From: a virus
IMG/VR virus record: IMGVR_UViG_3300042295_001596
Coordinates: 1-64,000 of that record
Direction: 5' to 3' (one strand)
DNA: 64,000 bases
The notes under the pieces were generated by a model. It had not been told where the DNA came from. It was given only the letters and a program-made list of their open reading frames with translations, and did no database searches. This document shows, piece after piece, positions 26,316 to 34,101 of this stretch (position 1 is the first letter of the stretch; every line of letters starts with the position of its first letter). The translations under genes and the position numbers were made by a program.

Positions 26316-27100
26316 TCAAGGCTCCATGTGTTTTTCGTCATCATACTTTTTGTTTCAGTGTCGTAAACCAGTAGCTCTATTGAGCCATCAAAGTTTTCAA
26401 CCAAAGCTGACACAGTTTCACAAAAATCACCACAATTCATATACACAAACCCATCCTCAAACGTTTTCAACGATGGAGAATGAATATGGCCACAAATTAC
26501 TCCATGAAATGCTTCGTCCCGAGCATATTGTACTACATGTTGCTCGTATTTGGTGATAAATGCAACAGCTTGTTTCGTGTTTGTTTTAAGGTATGAACTT
26601 AGACTCCAATAATCTTTTCCAAAAAACCGGCGCATATGATTCAAATGTGTGTTCAACCACAGTAAAAAACTGTGTGCTTTGTCGCCCATCAAGCTAAGCC
26701 ATTTGTGATATCGAATTACACCGTCAAACAAATCACCGTGTGTTACCAAAAATCTCTGCCCATGAACAGAGTGATGTTCAAAGGCATTGCCCAGCTCAAT
26801 GTTGCCAAAAGTGTGTATGTCTGGAATCCATGCTCGAAGGTACTCATCATGATTACCTAAAACATATCTCACCTGTGTGCCTCTCTTGGCCGCAGTGAGA
26901 ATTCTTCGAACCACATTGCTATGTGTTTGTGGCCAGAATTTGCTGCTTTTCAATTTCCACAAATCAAATATGTCACCAACGAGGTATAGATTTTGGCAGG
27001 AGTTGTGTTTCAAAAACTCCACAAGTAGCTCAGCTTGGCATGCACGACTACCAAGATGCGTATCGCTTATGAAGATGCTACGATATTTGCTGTTTGGCAT
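26312..27100 (-). CDS. UDP-2,3-diacylglucosamine hydrolase (LpxH)-like phosphoesterase
   Basis: 262 aa calcineurin-like metallophosphoesterase. SIFISDTHLGSRACQAELL, LYLVGDIFDLW, VLGNHDEYL, VTHGDLFDGVI and VICGHIHSPSL carry the five metal-binding motifs in order. LpxH-type enzymes split UDP-diacylglucosamine in lipid A synthesis; related ones act on other lipid-linked phosphates. Overlaps neighbours at both ends (ATGA and one base). With the GT4 gene it might modify host lipid. Confidence 0.85.
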   Translation of the reverse strand: MPNSKYRSIFISDTHLGSRACQAELLVEFLKHNSCQNLYLVGDIFDLWKLKSSKFWPQTHSNVVRRILTAAKRGTQVRYVLGNHDEYLRAWIPDIHTFGNIELGNAFEHHSVHGQRFLVTHGDLFDGVIRYHKWLSLMGDKAHSFLLWLNTHLNHMRRFFGKDYWSLSSYLKTNTKQAVAFITKYEQHVVQYARDEAFHGVICGHIHSPSLKTFEDGFVYMNCGDFCETVSALVENFDGSIELLVYDTETKSMMTKNTWSLE

Positions 27101-27630
27101 TATAGACCTTTCAGGTTCATCAAAACTTTTTTATAGTTACTAAGATTCTTGTTCTGAAACCTCTTGTCGTTTGCGTCAATCCAGCGCCAAAAATTCTCCT
27201 GTAAGAGAGGATGAACCTCAGGAAGGTCTAACTCAAATTCTGGCATTTCCACTTCTGCCATGCTCAAATAAATGTCGCCGCTTTTGGGATTTTTGAAAAA
27301 ATCCACGTCCCAACAGTTCAACCCTTCTTGAAACTTGCAGCGAGTTTTGTGGATTACGGGTTTAGCTATCAAGAAAAGTTTGTGATAGTCGTGGATTGAA
27401 ATTTCTGTTTCGATCTCCACTGTATTTCCAGTAACCTTGGTTTTGAAAGTGAACCAATGCGTTTCTGCATCACCATTGTGTGGTACCACATGTCGAATTC
27501 TTGCACTTTTGTTGATATAACCCTGTGTTATTTCAAAGGTTTGCACAAGGGGTTGGCGTTTCAAATGTCGTAGTAGCTCCTGCGGGCTTTCAGGTCGCAG
27601 GAGCATTTTGCGTTCGTGTTCAACTGGCAC
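27100..27630 (-). CDS. CYTH-domain (triphosphate tunnel) protein
   Basis: 176 aa. GTG start at 27630 with GGAG seven bases upstream gives MPVEHERKML, placing the E-x-E-x-K motif (EHERK) at the N-terminus as usual; a longer ATG frame to 27654 runs through a terminator. QGYINKSARIR, WFTFKTKV, VEIETEIS, IHKTRCKF and LSMAEVEM are the charged strands of the tunnel. CYTH proteins bind triphosphates (thiamine triphosphate, tripolyphosphate) or act as cyclases. Substrate here unknown. Confidence 0.72.
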   Translation of the reverse strand: MPVEHERKMLLRPESPQELLRHLKRQPLVQTFEITQGYINKSARIRHVVPHNGDAETHWFTFKTKVTGNTVEIETEISIHDYHKLFLIAKPVIHKTRCKFQEGLNCWDVDFFKNPKSGDIYLSMAEVEMPEFELDLPEVHPLLQENFWRWIDANDKRFQNKNLSNYKKVLMNLKGL

Positions 27631-27641
27631 AAGCAGTCTCC

Positions 27642-27667
27642 AAAAAATGGGCACTGTGGGGTGCCCA
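27642..27667 (-). terminator. Rho-independent terminator of the clamp gene
   Basis: Minus strand TGGGCAC, 6-base loop, GTGCCCA, then TTTTTT (27642-27647). It begins 10 bases after the stop of the sliding-clamp gene. Confidence 0.85.
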
Positions 27668-27677
27668 CTGTGTCCTA

Positions 27678-28430
27678 TTAGCGCAGCTTTGCTGGCAGCA
27701 CATACTTGTATGTGGTAATGCCAGTATTGAGCTTGAGCTGAATAGCACCCTTGACGGAGAAGCTCATTTCAGCATCAGCACCATCAACCAGCTTCAAAAG
27801 TGCAGATACAAGAGCAATAGGCCATTTGTGTGAGCTTTCAAACTCGCCCGTAACCCCTGTAGCAAACACTACACCGCCGCGTTGAGTAGCTGCACCTTCA
27901 TCTCCAATGAAAAACTTGAGGTTACCATCAACTGTCTTGGGAATGAAGTATTGCTCGTAGCTGCTGAGACTGCCAGCAGCCCAATTGAACTGTTGAATGT
28001 TGCTTTTGCTGGGTTTGATTTTCACGTCCCACTGTGGTTCCATGTACTTGGGTTGATCTGGGACCATGTTTTTTGCTAGGAAGCGATAATTGATGAAACT
28101 ATTGCTCTTGTTTGTGTAGTGCATCTCAGTGGGAACGTCTACACCTTCACGCTCAGTAAGCACTAGTTCAAGCTTGCTGTCTTTGTGGGCAAACTCGGAA
28201 TCATTCACAATGCTGTTGAGCAAGCCTAGATTGGCAAGGCCAAATTCTCCAGCCCAGCCGTCCACAGGATGCAAAGTTTCAGCCTTGAGAATCACTTGTT
28301 TGTCTTTGTCAATAGCCTCAATGGTGCTGGTTTTGGCGCCACCAGACACCTTGATTTTTTCGTAAAAGCCAGTACTGATCACGTTCTTTGCAAGATCAGA
28401 AATTGCATCCTTAATAGCTGTTGCTGTCAT
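27678..28430 (-). CDS. 45: Sliding clamp (T4 gp45-like)
   Basis: 250 aa from the ATG at 28430. The LANLGLLNSIVNDSEF segment matches the T4 gp45 GFLGILSLVNDD region. The overall pattern of two similar beta/alpha/beta halves fits a trimeric DNA clamp. In T4 the clamp tethers the gp43 polymerase and also activates late transcription, in line with the late promoters here. Terminator directly downstream. Confidence 0.8.
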   Translation of the reverse strand: MTATAIKDAISDLAKNVISTGFYEKIKVSGGAKTSTIEAIDKDKQVILKAETLHPVDGWAGEFGLANLGLLNSIVNDSEFAHKDSKLELVLTEREGVDVPTEMHYTNKSNSFINYRFLAKNMVPDQPKYMEPQWDVKIKPSKSNIQQFNWAAGSLSSYEQYFIPKTVDGNLKFFIGDEGAATQRGGVVFATGVTGEFESSHKWPIALVSALLKLVDGADAEMSFSVKGAIQLKLNTGITTYKYVLPAKLR

Positions 28431-28432
28431 TT

Positions 28433-28636
28433 TCAATAACTCCCTTTGTTACCCATTTTGCGTTGTGTTGTCTCTTCGTCAACCAGGATGGCATTTTGTT
28501 TCAAATCATCATCAGTCCAACCCATCATGTTCTTGAGTATGAACCTTCGACTTAGCCAAGGTGGTGCACTGTTCAATGCTTCAAATAAAGTTTTGAGTTC
28601 AGTAGGCTCATATATTCGAGTTTTTTGGGATTTCAT
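28433..28636 (-). CDS. Small protein resembling a portal C-terminal segment
   Basis: 67 aa, two bases before the clamp gene. LSRRFILKNMMGWTDDDLKQNAILVDEE resembles, to my eye, the C-terminal 'KNxLxxTDxDIxxxxxxIxxE' segment of T4 portal protein gp20. The rest of the portal is absent. It may be a detached domain or chance similarity. Confidence 0.5.
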   Translation of the reverse strand: MKSQKTRIYEPTELKTLFEALNSAPPWLSRRFILKNMMGWTDDDLKQNAILVDEETTQRKMGNKGSY

Positions 28637-28654
28637 AATTTTTCCACAATTGAG

Positions 28655-29287
28655 TCAGTTGTCAAACACAACCTTTGTAATATAGTGAGCGATGCTCACG
28701 GGTATGTCAACTCTTAAGGGACACCACAGTCGCATTTGATCTTCTTTTTTGAACAGGAGTGCAACGCTGTCTAAATCACTTGAACCTTTGTATGCCACAT
28801 AGGCAGTGTGCTCGGGTACCCGATCACTAACAAATATTTGACTGCCTTGTTTGTCAAATTTGCGCAACACGCCTGCTGAGTACCAACAGCCCACTTGTTT
28901 ACAGGAATTGCTGTCATCAATATACAGTTGATTGTCTGGTATTTGGGCACGTATCTCCGGAGTTGTGAAAATGAGATTACCACAGCCTCGACGATTTTGA
29001 TGCCCTAATAAGGTTGACTGTCTACGGAGTGCAAATGGCAATCCATCGTATTTTTCCACCACAGTGTTTGCTTGTGAAAACAGCAAATCTTCAGCTTCAA
29101 TTATGCTGTCGACTTCATGAAAGTCGTCCACTACTGAATCTAGACACACATGGCCAGTAACGAACACTAAGGTGCTAGTGGGGGTGCTTGTTGGTGAGTT
29201 CCAAGAAGCCGGTGAAGTTGGAGGGTAGGACTTATACCGTAAGAGTTGAGCCCTCTCTTCAAGAGAGGTTCCAAAGAGAGGGCTCAC
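28655..29287 (-). CDS. Hypothetical protein, start uncertain
   Basis: 210 aa if it begins with the GTG at 29287, but that start lies inside a hairpin and the first ~35 residues (PPTSPASWNSPTSTPTSTL) look non-coding or linker-like. The core from about 29160 (FVTGHVCLDSVVDDFHEV onwards) is well structured and contains CxxxxC pairs. A GTG near 29164 or 29138 is possible. No family recognised. Confidence 0.5.
   Translation of the reverse strand: MSPLFGTSLEERAQLLRYKSYPPTSPASWNSPTSTPTSTLVFVTGHVCLDSVVDDFHEVDSIIEAEDLLFSQANTVVEKYDGLPFALRRQSTLLGHQNRRGCGNLIFTTPEIRAQIPDNQLYIDDSNSCKQVGCWYSAGVLRKFDKQGSQIFVSDRVPEHTAYVAYKGSSDLDSVALLFKKEDQMRLWCPLRVDIPVSIAHYITKVVFDN
29248..29285 (-). other. Hairpin with two alternative pairings
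   Basis: GAGCCCTCTCTT (29248-29259) pairs perfectly with AAGAGAGGGCTC (29274-29285). A second copy of AAGAGAGG at 29261-29268 can pair with the same arm instead. It lies 11 bases after the Pro/Lys-rich gene and could be a terminator without U tract or an RNA switch. Confidence 0.55.
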
Positions 29288-29296
29288 TAGAATTGG

Positions 29297-29671
29297 CTAA
29301 TTAGTTTTCTTTTTGGCTGGTGCCTTGCGTTGACTAGGCGCCTTGGGTTCCTTAAGGGCTGTTGTAGCTTTTGGCTTTTTCCCTGTTTTAGCTGGGGGAG
29401 GTTCCTGTGATGGCTCTTGTTTGGCAGTAATTACAGGGGCAGGTTGCTGCAACACTGGTGGATCTGTTGGACTAGACGTGATTGGTTGGTATGCACCTTT
29501 TTCAATTACAAGGGCTGCCTTCTCTGAGCTGGGTGGCACAGGATTTCCAGCGGGTGTCACAACTATTGGCTGGATTGGTTCTGTCCTGGGTGCAAGAGTA
29601 GTTGAAACTGGTGTTTGATCAGGCCCAAACATCCGTCGTATGCGTTCGTATAAGGCAGAAAAAATATTCAT
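29297..29671 (-). CDS. Disordered Pro/Lys-rich protein
   Basis: 124 aa. An N-terminal helix MNIFSALYERIRRMFG is followed by a low-complexity region rich in Pro, Thr and Ala and a very basic tail (KKPKATTALKEPKAPSQRK). This layout suits a nucleic-acid-binding or scaffold-anchoring protein. No homologue recognised. Confidence 0.55.
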   Translation of the reverse strand: MNIFSALYERIRRMFGPDQTPVSTTLAPRTEPIQPIVVTPAGNPVPPSSEKAALVIEKGAYQPITSSPTDPPVLQQPAPVITAKQEPSQEPPPAKTGKKPKATTALKEPKAPSQRKAPAKKKTN

Positions 29672-29734
29672 GAATTATTCCTTAAGGTTGACTTTTGTCA
29701 AATCTACTTGACATATAGCTCCGTTGTCAACCTT
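29672..29734 (-). promoter_or_regulatory. Cluster of TTGAC elements
   Basis: The gap after the polymerase stop holds three TTGAC/GTCAA elements including the palindrome TTGACTTTTGTCAA and a second inverted pair around ATCTAC. A TTGACA with AATAAT 16 bases on would sit too close to the ATG to be an ordinary promoter. Possibly an operator. Confidence 0.3.
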
Positions 29735-32491
29735 TCAAAAACTAAACATGCTGTCAAAAGTTTCGTTGTTTTTGGCATCTTCAAGATTCCAGTGCAATAC
29801 ACCCAACAAGTTTTCCAGTTTCTTGTCCAAAATTGTGGCCTCCATAAGAGCGTTGTCAAAAGGCATAGACTTGAACCAATCAGGAAGATACAGTTGATCT
29901 ACAGGGTATGCAACAGATGTCATACCCAAAGGGTTTGATCTCAGCTTACAGACAATCACCTTTTGCCCGTCTTGAATTCGCATTGATCCATAATCGTTGT
30001 AGATCTCACACAATAGGTTCCAGTTTAGGCTCGCAAGGACATGGCCCGGAATAGTTTTTCTTTTCCCAGTGTCTTTGTTGAGGTCAACGCTTTCCTGAGC
30101 TTTCTTAATCATGCCATATTGAGTAAGGTTATTCACCCTTTTGGGGCTGCCTTTTGCCCAGCTGGGCCATTGGCTGAACTCTGTGCGGAACTCCTTGATG
30201 CGCGTGAAAATGCTGTCTTTGTCAACCTCAGTCAAAACCAAAGTTAAAATCTCACTCAAGAAGTCCTGGACTGGTTTTGGTGTATCACTTCTCTTGAGAT
30301 CAAGCCCCATAACTTTGATCTCACCTGGCTTGCCATCTACATCCTTTCGCTTGCCTTCTTTGTCGTAGATCATCACAGCATACCGTTTTTTGGTAATGAA
30401 CAATCCATGGCTTGCTACTAGTTCACGGCCAGCTTTGATCACACTCCTGGATTCAGGTACATTGAATGCCTGTTTCATAAATCCAGGAAAGCTTTGGTTA
30501 GTGATGTCTGCAACTTGATCATACAGTTGCACCACTGCTTCACGACTCCAATCAAAGCTTTTGAAGTCTTCAAGCTGGCTCATTACTGGATATGCGCTAA
30601 AATAAATGCTGTCGGTGTCGCCATATATGACAGCATCACCTTTGTAGTGATATTTCCCTGATATTACCTCATTGATCTTACTACCCATGTGTTTGACGAT
30701 ACATCTACCTGTTAAAGTAGTACTTTGTGCAATACGGTTGTCAAACCACGATGAGCTAGAATTTCCGATAGCTCCATAAAGTGAATTTAGCAAAATTTTC
30801 TTAATCAACTGCCTTCTGTCATAAAAATCAGCTTTTTCTTGATACTCACTCTTCTTAGAGGGATTAGGTTCTTCATCAGCTTTTTTGAAACATGCTTTGG
30901 CTTCTGCCTGCAACTCCTTTCTCTCACCATACCAGCGGGCCAGCAAGCCTGGTACCACACCTTCCTTGTTGAGATCAAAAATAGTGCCATTGGCACTGAG
31001 CGTCATTTGCTTTTTGGGATTTTCAAAAATCCATTGATACAGTTCGTCAGCACTGAGTTCCACAGTGGTGCCGTCTTCAAAGTCCACAGTCAGCATAACC
31101 ATTTCCCTATTCATCACTTGGTTATACTCAATAATGCCAAACATCTCGTTCCAACTGTCAGCAAAAGTGCGTTTTTCCTTTTGCATCCTGTGTTGAATCA
31201 AACGATCATTACCCACAGGGCGGATTTGCCCCACTACTGTTTCCTTGCTCATGTTCAAACTTCGAATAGCACTGGGATATAGACTGTTGATGTCTACACC
31301 GCCAATCCATTTGTGCATGCCTTCAACTGGGTCAGCCACATATGCACCAGCAATACCATTGGGCTCAATGTCTTCACCCTGATCGTCTTTCATGATTTCA
31401 GGATTGTCTCTACGTCGAGTAGGAACACATAAGCCAAGATCATGTGCTTCGTTAGTAATGGCATTGTCAATAAGCTGTACTGACCCCATTGTTGTTTGGA
31501 TCAACACTCCGTTTGTGTGTGCTAGATCATTGCTTAGATCAATGAATTTCAGCTTGCGATCAATTTTCACCAACAGCATAACGTCTTGCCTGTTATAGGC
31601 AATGAACTTTTCAAAGTCTTCGTTATAGAGCTTGTCCAAGCTGCCTTCGTAAGCTATCTTCTTGTCGCCCACTTCATACTCGCCCACAAAGTCCAGTCGA
31701 TAACTGTGCATCTCGTGATAGGTATGCTTGCGGTACAGTTGCAGATAGTCAAGATGGACTCTGCCCACTAGATCAAAAGTAATAGTGGGCTTGCCATAGC
31801 TTTCATACTCCCTTTTCTTGGGAAATTTGTTCCAGAGACACAGCCTTTTAGTGTGCTCCTTACTCAAAATTTGAATGATACGATTGTGCAAATAGGGAAT
31901 ATCATAACCCTCTGAATTCCAACCTGTGAGAACATCTGCATCCTCAATGAGGGTGAGAAACACATCCAATAGCTCAGTTTCATTGCTACACAGCACAGTG
32001 TCTTCAAATTTGTCCACAACTGCTGATGCTTGCTCTACTGTGAGTGTTTTGGGTTTGAGGACAAGAGTAAAGTTTTTGCCCAGCCAACTCAAATATACAG
32101 ATACTGCTGTAATGGGATTGAACGCCTCGTCAGTTGACGAGAAGCCCCGATCAGGATCAAAATCAGTTTCCAAGTCAAAAAACGCCACATGCAACTGTGG
32201 ACTTGCTGTATTTTTGTAATGTTCATAAAAACAACGGAAAATGGGATTGCTATCACTTTCATATTGTTGTGTTTTTGGAACCAAGCGACACTCTCTTTGA
32301 AACTCTTCCCAACGATTGGTTTCAAATTTATCCAGCCGTTCACCATAAATGCTAGTGTATTTTCCACGCTCACTGGGAAAATACATTACGTATTTGCTGG
32401 GATATGTGTTGTAGACTCGTTTGTGGTTTACACGCTCCACAACTTGAATACAGTGTTTGTCTTTCTCCAAAATAGCATCAACATACGTCAT
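29735..32491 (-). CDS. 43: DNA polymerase, family B (T4 gp43-like)
   Basis: 918 aa from the ATG at 32491 (GGAG six bases upstream, start overlaps the previous TGA). 3'-5' exonuclease motifs VAFFDLETDFD, GWNSEGYDIPYL and an ExoIII-type YNRQDVMLL occupy the first third. The polymerase motifs are GVDINSLYPSAI (A), KKILLNSLYGAIGN (B) and IYGDTDSIYF (C), with KKRYAVMIYD downstream. This is the phage replicase; it acts with the clamp (27678), Rnh (13711) and ligase (50138). Confidence 0.96.
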   Translation of the reverse strand: MTYVDAILEKDKHCIQVVERVNHKRVYNTYPSKYVMYFPSERGKYTSIYGERLDKFETNRWEEFQRECRLVPKTQQYESDSNPIFRCFYEHYKNTASPQLHVAFFDLETDFDPDRGFSSTDEAFNPITAVSVYLSWLGKNFTLVLKPKTLTVEQASAVVDKFEDTVLCSNETELLDVFLTLIEDADVLTGWNSEGYDIPYLHNRIIQILSKEHTKRLCLWNKFPKKREYESYGKPTITFDLVGRVHLDYLQLYRKHTYHEMHSYRLDFVGEYEVGDKKIAYEGSLDKLYNEDFEKFIAYNRQDVMLLVKIDRKLKFIDLSNDLAHTNGVLIQTTMGSVQLIDNAITNEAHDLGLCVPTRRRDNPEIMKDDQGEDIEPNGIAGAYVADPVEGMHKWIGGVDINSLYPSAIRSLNMSKETVVGQIRPVGNDRLIQHRMQKEKRTFADSWNEMFGIIEYNQVMNREMVMLTVDFEDGTTVELSADELYQWIFENPKKQMTLSANGTIFDLNKEGVVPGLLARWYGERKELQAEAKACFKKADEEPNPSKKSEYQEKADFYDRRQLIKKILLNSLYGAIGNSSSSWFDNRIAQSTTLTGRCIVKHMGSKINEVISGKYHYKGDAVIYGDTDSIYFSAYPVMSQLEDFKSFDWSREAVVQLYDQVADITNQSFPGFMKQAFNVPESRSVIKAGRELVASHGLFITKKRYAVMIYDKEGKRKDVDGKPGEIKVMGLDLKRSDTPKPVQDFLSEILTLVLTEVDKDSIFTRIKEFRTEFSQWPSWAKGSPKRVNNLTQYGMIKKAQESVDLNKDTGKRKTIPGHVLASLNWNLLCEIYNDYGSMRIQDGQKVIVCKLRSNPLGMTSVAYPVDQLYLPDWFKSMPFDNALMEATILDKKLENLLGVLHWNLEDAKNNETFDSMFSF

Positions 32492-32703
32492 CCAAAACTC
32501 CATAATCCATATAAATTCAACCCTGTATAAAACAACATCATTACAGCGAGTAATAGATTCTTACGCAAAATACTGCTGATGGTCAAGGCTACACTGCCAA
32601 ACAACCAAAACAAATACAATGTGCTCAAAGGTAATATTTGAAAGGCTTAAACGGCGACAGCCAGCAGTATGCTGGCTGTACCTAAAATCTCCAAAAAAAA
32701 CAT
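32488..32703 (-). pseudogene. Small two-to-three-helix membrane protein interrupted by TAA
   Basis: From ATG 32703 the frame gives MFFLEILGTASILLAVAV, then TAA (32647-32649). The same frame continues as AFQILPLSTLYLFWLFGSVA and more hydrophobic helix, with RKN between helices, ending GLWSFG-TGA over the polymerase start. The whole resembles the ~70-aa PnuC/SemiSWEET-like membrane proteins of phages. The stop replaces one codon in an otherwise unbroken frame. Nonsense mutation, readthrough or sequence error are all possible. Confidence 0.6.
32657..32679 (-). other. Perfect 10-base hairpin
   Basis: ACAGCCAGCA (32657-32666), 3-base loop, TGCTGGCTGT (32670-32679), inside the 5' half of the interrupted membrane-protein frame and just before its TAA. 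Very stable in RNA; no T tract follows. Confidence 0.6.
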
Positions 32704-32715
32704 TACAATCCATTT

Positions 32716-32736
32716 AGATCTTTGAGTCAAAGATCT
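32716..32736 (-). other. Hairpin after dsbA
   Basis: AGATCTTTGA and TCAAAGATCT form an almost loopless perfect inverted repeat 32 bases after the dsbA stop. It may mark the 3' end of the dsbA message or act as a protein-binding palindrome. Confidence 0.5.
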
Positions 32737-32767
32737 ATAAAAATGTATCCTTGCTTTGAGTGCAGCC

Positions 32768-33043
32768 TTAGGAAACACCTGCTGCTTTTAGCACTTCTTC
32801 AACACTGTCCAGCTGTGTTTGAAGATCGTTCAAAGTGTCTTGATTCTGCTGGCTCATCTTGTAGGCGGTTCGGATAGCCATGTTTAGGATCTTTTTGTCA
32901 ATATCCAGTTCCTCACTTACTGATCCCACTTGGTCTTTTAGTCCCTCTTTGAGGGTAGCAATCTCGCGCAACACATCAATACCTGAATTCACAAGGGCCA
33001 TAATCTTTGAGCGATCATTTGGTCCTAGAGTGCCGATACCCAT
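32768..33043 (-). CDS. dsbA: DsbA-like late-transcription DNA-binding protein
   Basis: 91 aa, nearly all helical: RSKIMALVNSGIDVLREIATLKEGLKDQ then ELDIDKKILNMAIRTAYK and a C-terminal coiled coil LNDLQTQLDSVEEVLKAAG. Length and the E-x-L-x-[IV]-D-x-K-x-[FL]-x-x-[ML] core match T4 DsbA, a double-strand DNA-binding protein that helps transcription from late promoters. Consistent with late TATAAATA motifs in the window. Confidence 0.65.
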   Translation of the reverse strand: MGIGTLGPNDRSKIMALVNSGIDVLREIATLKEGLKDQVGSVSEELDIDKKILNMAIRTAYKMSQQNQDTLNDLQTQLDSVEEVLKAAGVS

Positions 33044-33134
33044 CTACTTTTGCTCCACGTTTGTTGTATGCCATGATTGTGTGGCAGACAGCACATGTGT
33101 CAAACAACAATAAGGCTGCTGGCTTGGACTCCAT
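33015..33134 (-). CDS. 39-aa CxxC mini-protein overlapping two genes
   Basis: ATG 33132-33134 opens a 39-codon frame: MESKPAALLLFDTCAVCHTI, then MAYNKRGAKVDGYRHSRTK, TGA 33015-33017. CxxCH and the basic C-terminus look like a half zinc ribbon. It bridges the 3' end of the propeller gene and the 5' end of dsbA in another frame. No clear ribosome site. Too short to be sure. Confidence 0.4.
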   Translation of the reverse strand: MESKPAALLLFDTCAVCHTIMAYNKRGAKVDGYRHSRTK

Positions 33135-34095
33135 TGTTATATCCAATGAGGGAGAATTCTTGTGTGCTCTGGGCTTGCCAAGGAGTTTTGAATCCAGTGT
33201 ACTGGTTCAACATGCCTCCAACAGAAAAGTTAAATGACTCTTGGCTTGTTAAGGGGTTTTGGAAATTAGCTACGTCCTGGAATCTATAGCCCTCTTGTGT
33301 AGTGCTCCGCCAATTCAAAGCTGTGTCGTTGAACCAAACTGTAGATCCTGACAGTGCAACAATAGCTTCTTTGCCCAGTGTGGATCGGTATAATAACCGC
33401 GTAAATGGTTTGGATTTGCCTTGATCTTTTAAATTATCAAACAATGTCCATTCTGTGCTTGTGGTTTGAAAATCGTTGGTATAGGCTATCCAGCCTTTGC
33501 CGCCCAGCCAAACTTTTACACTACTTCCTACGTGGGCTTCAATACTGTAAATACCGCCAGGGATAATATCTGGAAGTAGTATTCTTGTCCAAGAGTCAGT
33601 GTTGTCTTCACTATAGATTACCACAGGCTGTCGCAGATGATTTGTGCAGCCCACAGCAATCCATTTTCCTAGGCCCAAGTGTTTGATATCAAACAAAGTC
33701 ATGGGTTCTTGATAACTGACAAATTTTCTGACCCAAGTTGCTGGACCACCATTTCCAGACACTGCGACAAATCCAGTTTCTGCAAGGTTACTGAAGTTTT
33801 TTTCATGTCCCACAACTGTGAACAATCCTTGTCCCCATGTGATTTTGTTAACAAGCCAACTTTTGTTTTCAGGAGTGTAGGAATACCAATTTACACCATC
33901 ACCACTTACTGTGAAGTCTCCAAAATTTGTAGCACCAACCCACGTATTGTTTCCATACGCCATGGATTGTATGCTGCCCAGTCCATTGACTGGACTATTG
34001 CCTGTAGTCCAGCCTAATTCATTGGTAGAGAAGGCATATAATGCCCTGCTGTACCACCGTGTGGGATCCATACCAAAACTATACAAAGTTGCCAT
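33100..34095 (-). CDS. Beta-propeller-like protein, probably virion-associated
   Basis: 331 aa. At least five repeats with W or G-[VI]-x-V-[SG]-x-[ND]-G-x-x-W patterns (FTVSGDGVNWYSY, FVAVSGNGGPATWV, IAVGCTNHLRQPVVIYSEDNTDSW, GWIAYTNDFQTTSTEWTLF, AIVALSGSTVWF) indicate a sialidase/BNR-type propeller. No catalytic set is seen. Such proteins often form fibre or baseplate tips. It is the last gene before dsbA and begins 7 bases after the 371-aa gene. Confidence 0.6.
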   Translation of the reverse strand: MATLYSFGMDPTRWYSRALYAFSTNELGWTTGNSPVNGLGSIQSMAYGNNTWVGATNFGDFTVSGDGVNWYSYTPENKSWLVNKITWGQGLFTVVGHEKNFSNLAETGFVAVSGNGGPATWVRKFVSYQEPMTLFDIKHLGLGKWIAVGCTNHLRQPVVIYSEDNTDSWTRILLPDIIPGGIYSIEAHVGSSVKVWLGGKGWIAYTNDFQTTSTEWTLFDNLKDQGKSKPFTRLLYRSTLGKEAIVALSGSTVWFNDTALNWRSTTQEGYRFQDVANFQNPLTSQESFNFSVGGMLNQYTGFKTPWQAQSTQEFSLIGYNNGVQASSLIVV

Positions 34096-34101
34096 TTCAG
34101 C

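Noticed and set aside
27631-27654. Upstream ATG start for the CYTH gene
   Set aside because: It lies on the clamp terminator hairpin and T tract, while the GTG at 27630 has a good ribosome site and places the E-x-E-x-K motif correctly.
7629-32649. Recoded stop codons (TGA at 7629, TAA at 32647)
   Set aside because: TAA, TAG and TGA all end intact genes elsewhere in the window, so a changed genetic code is not supported.
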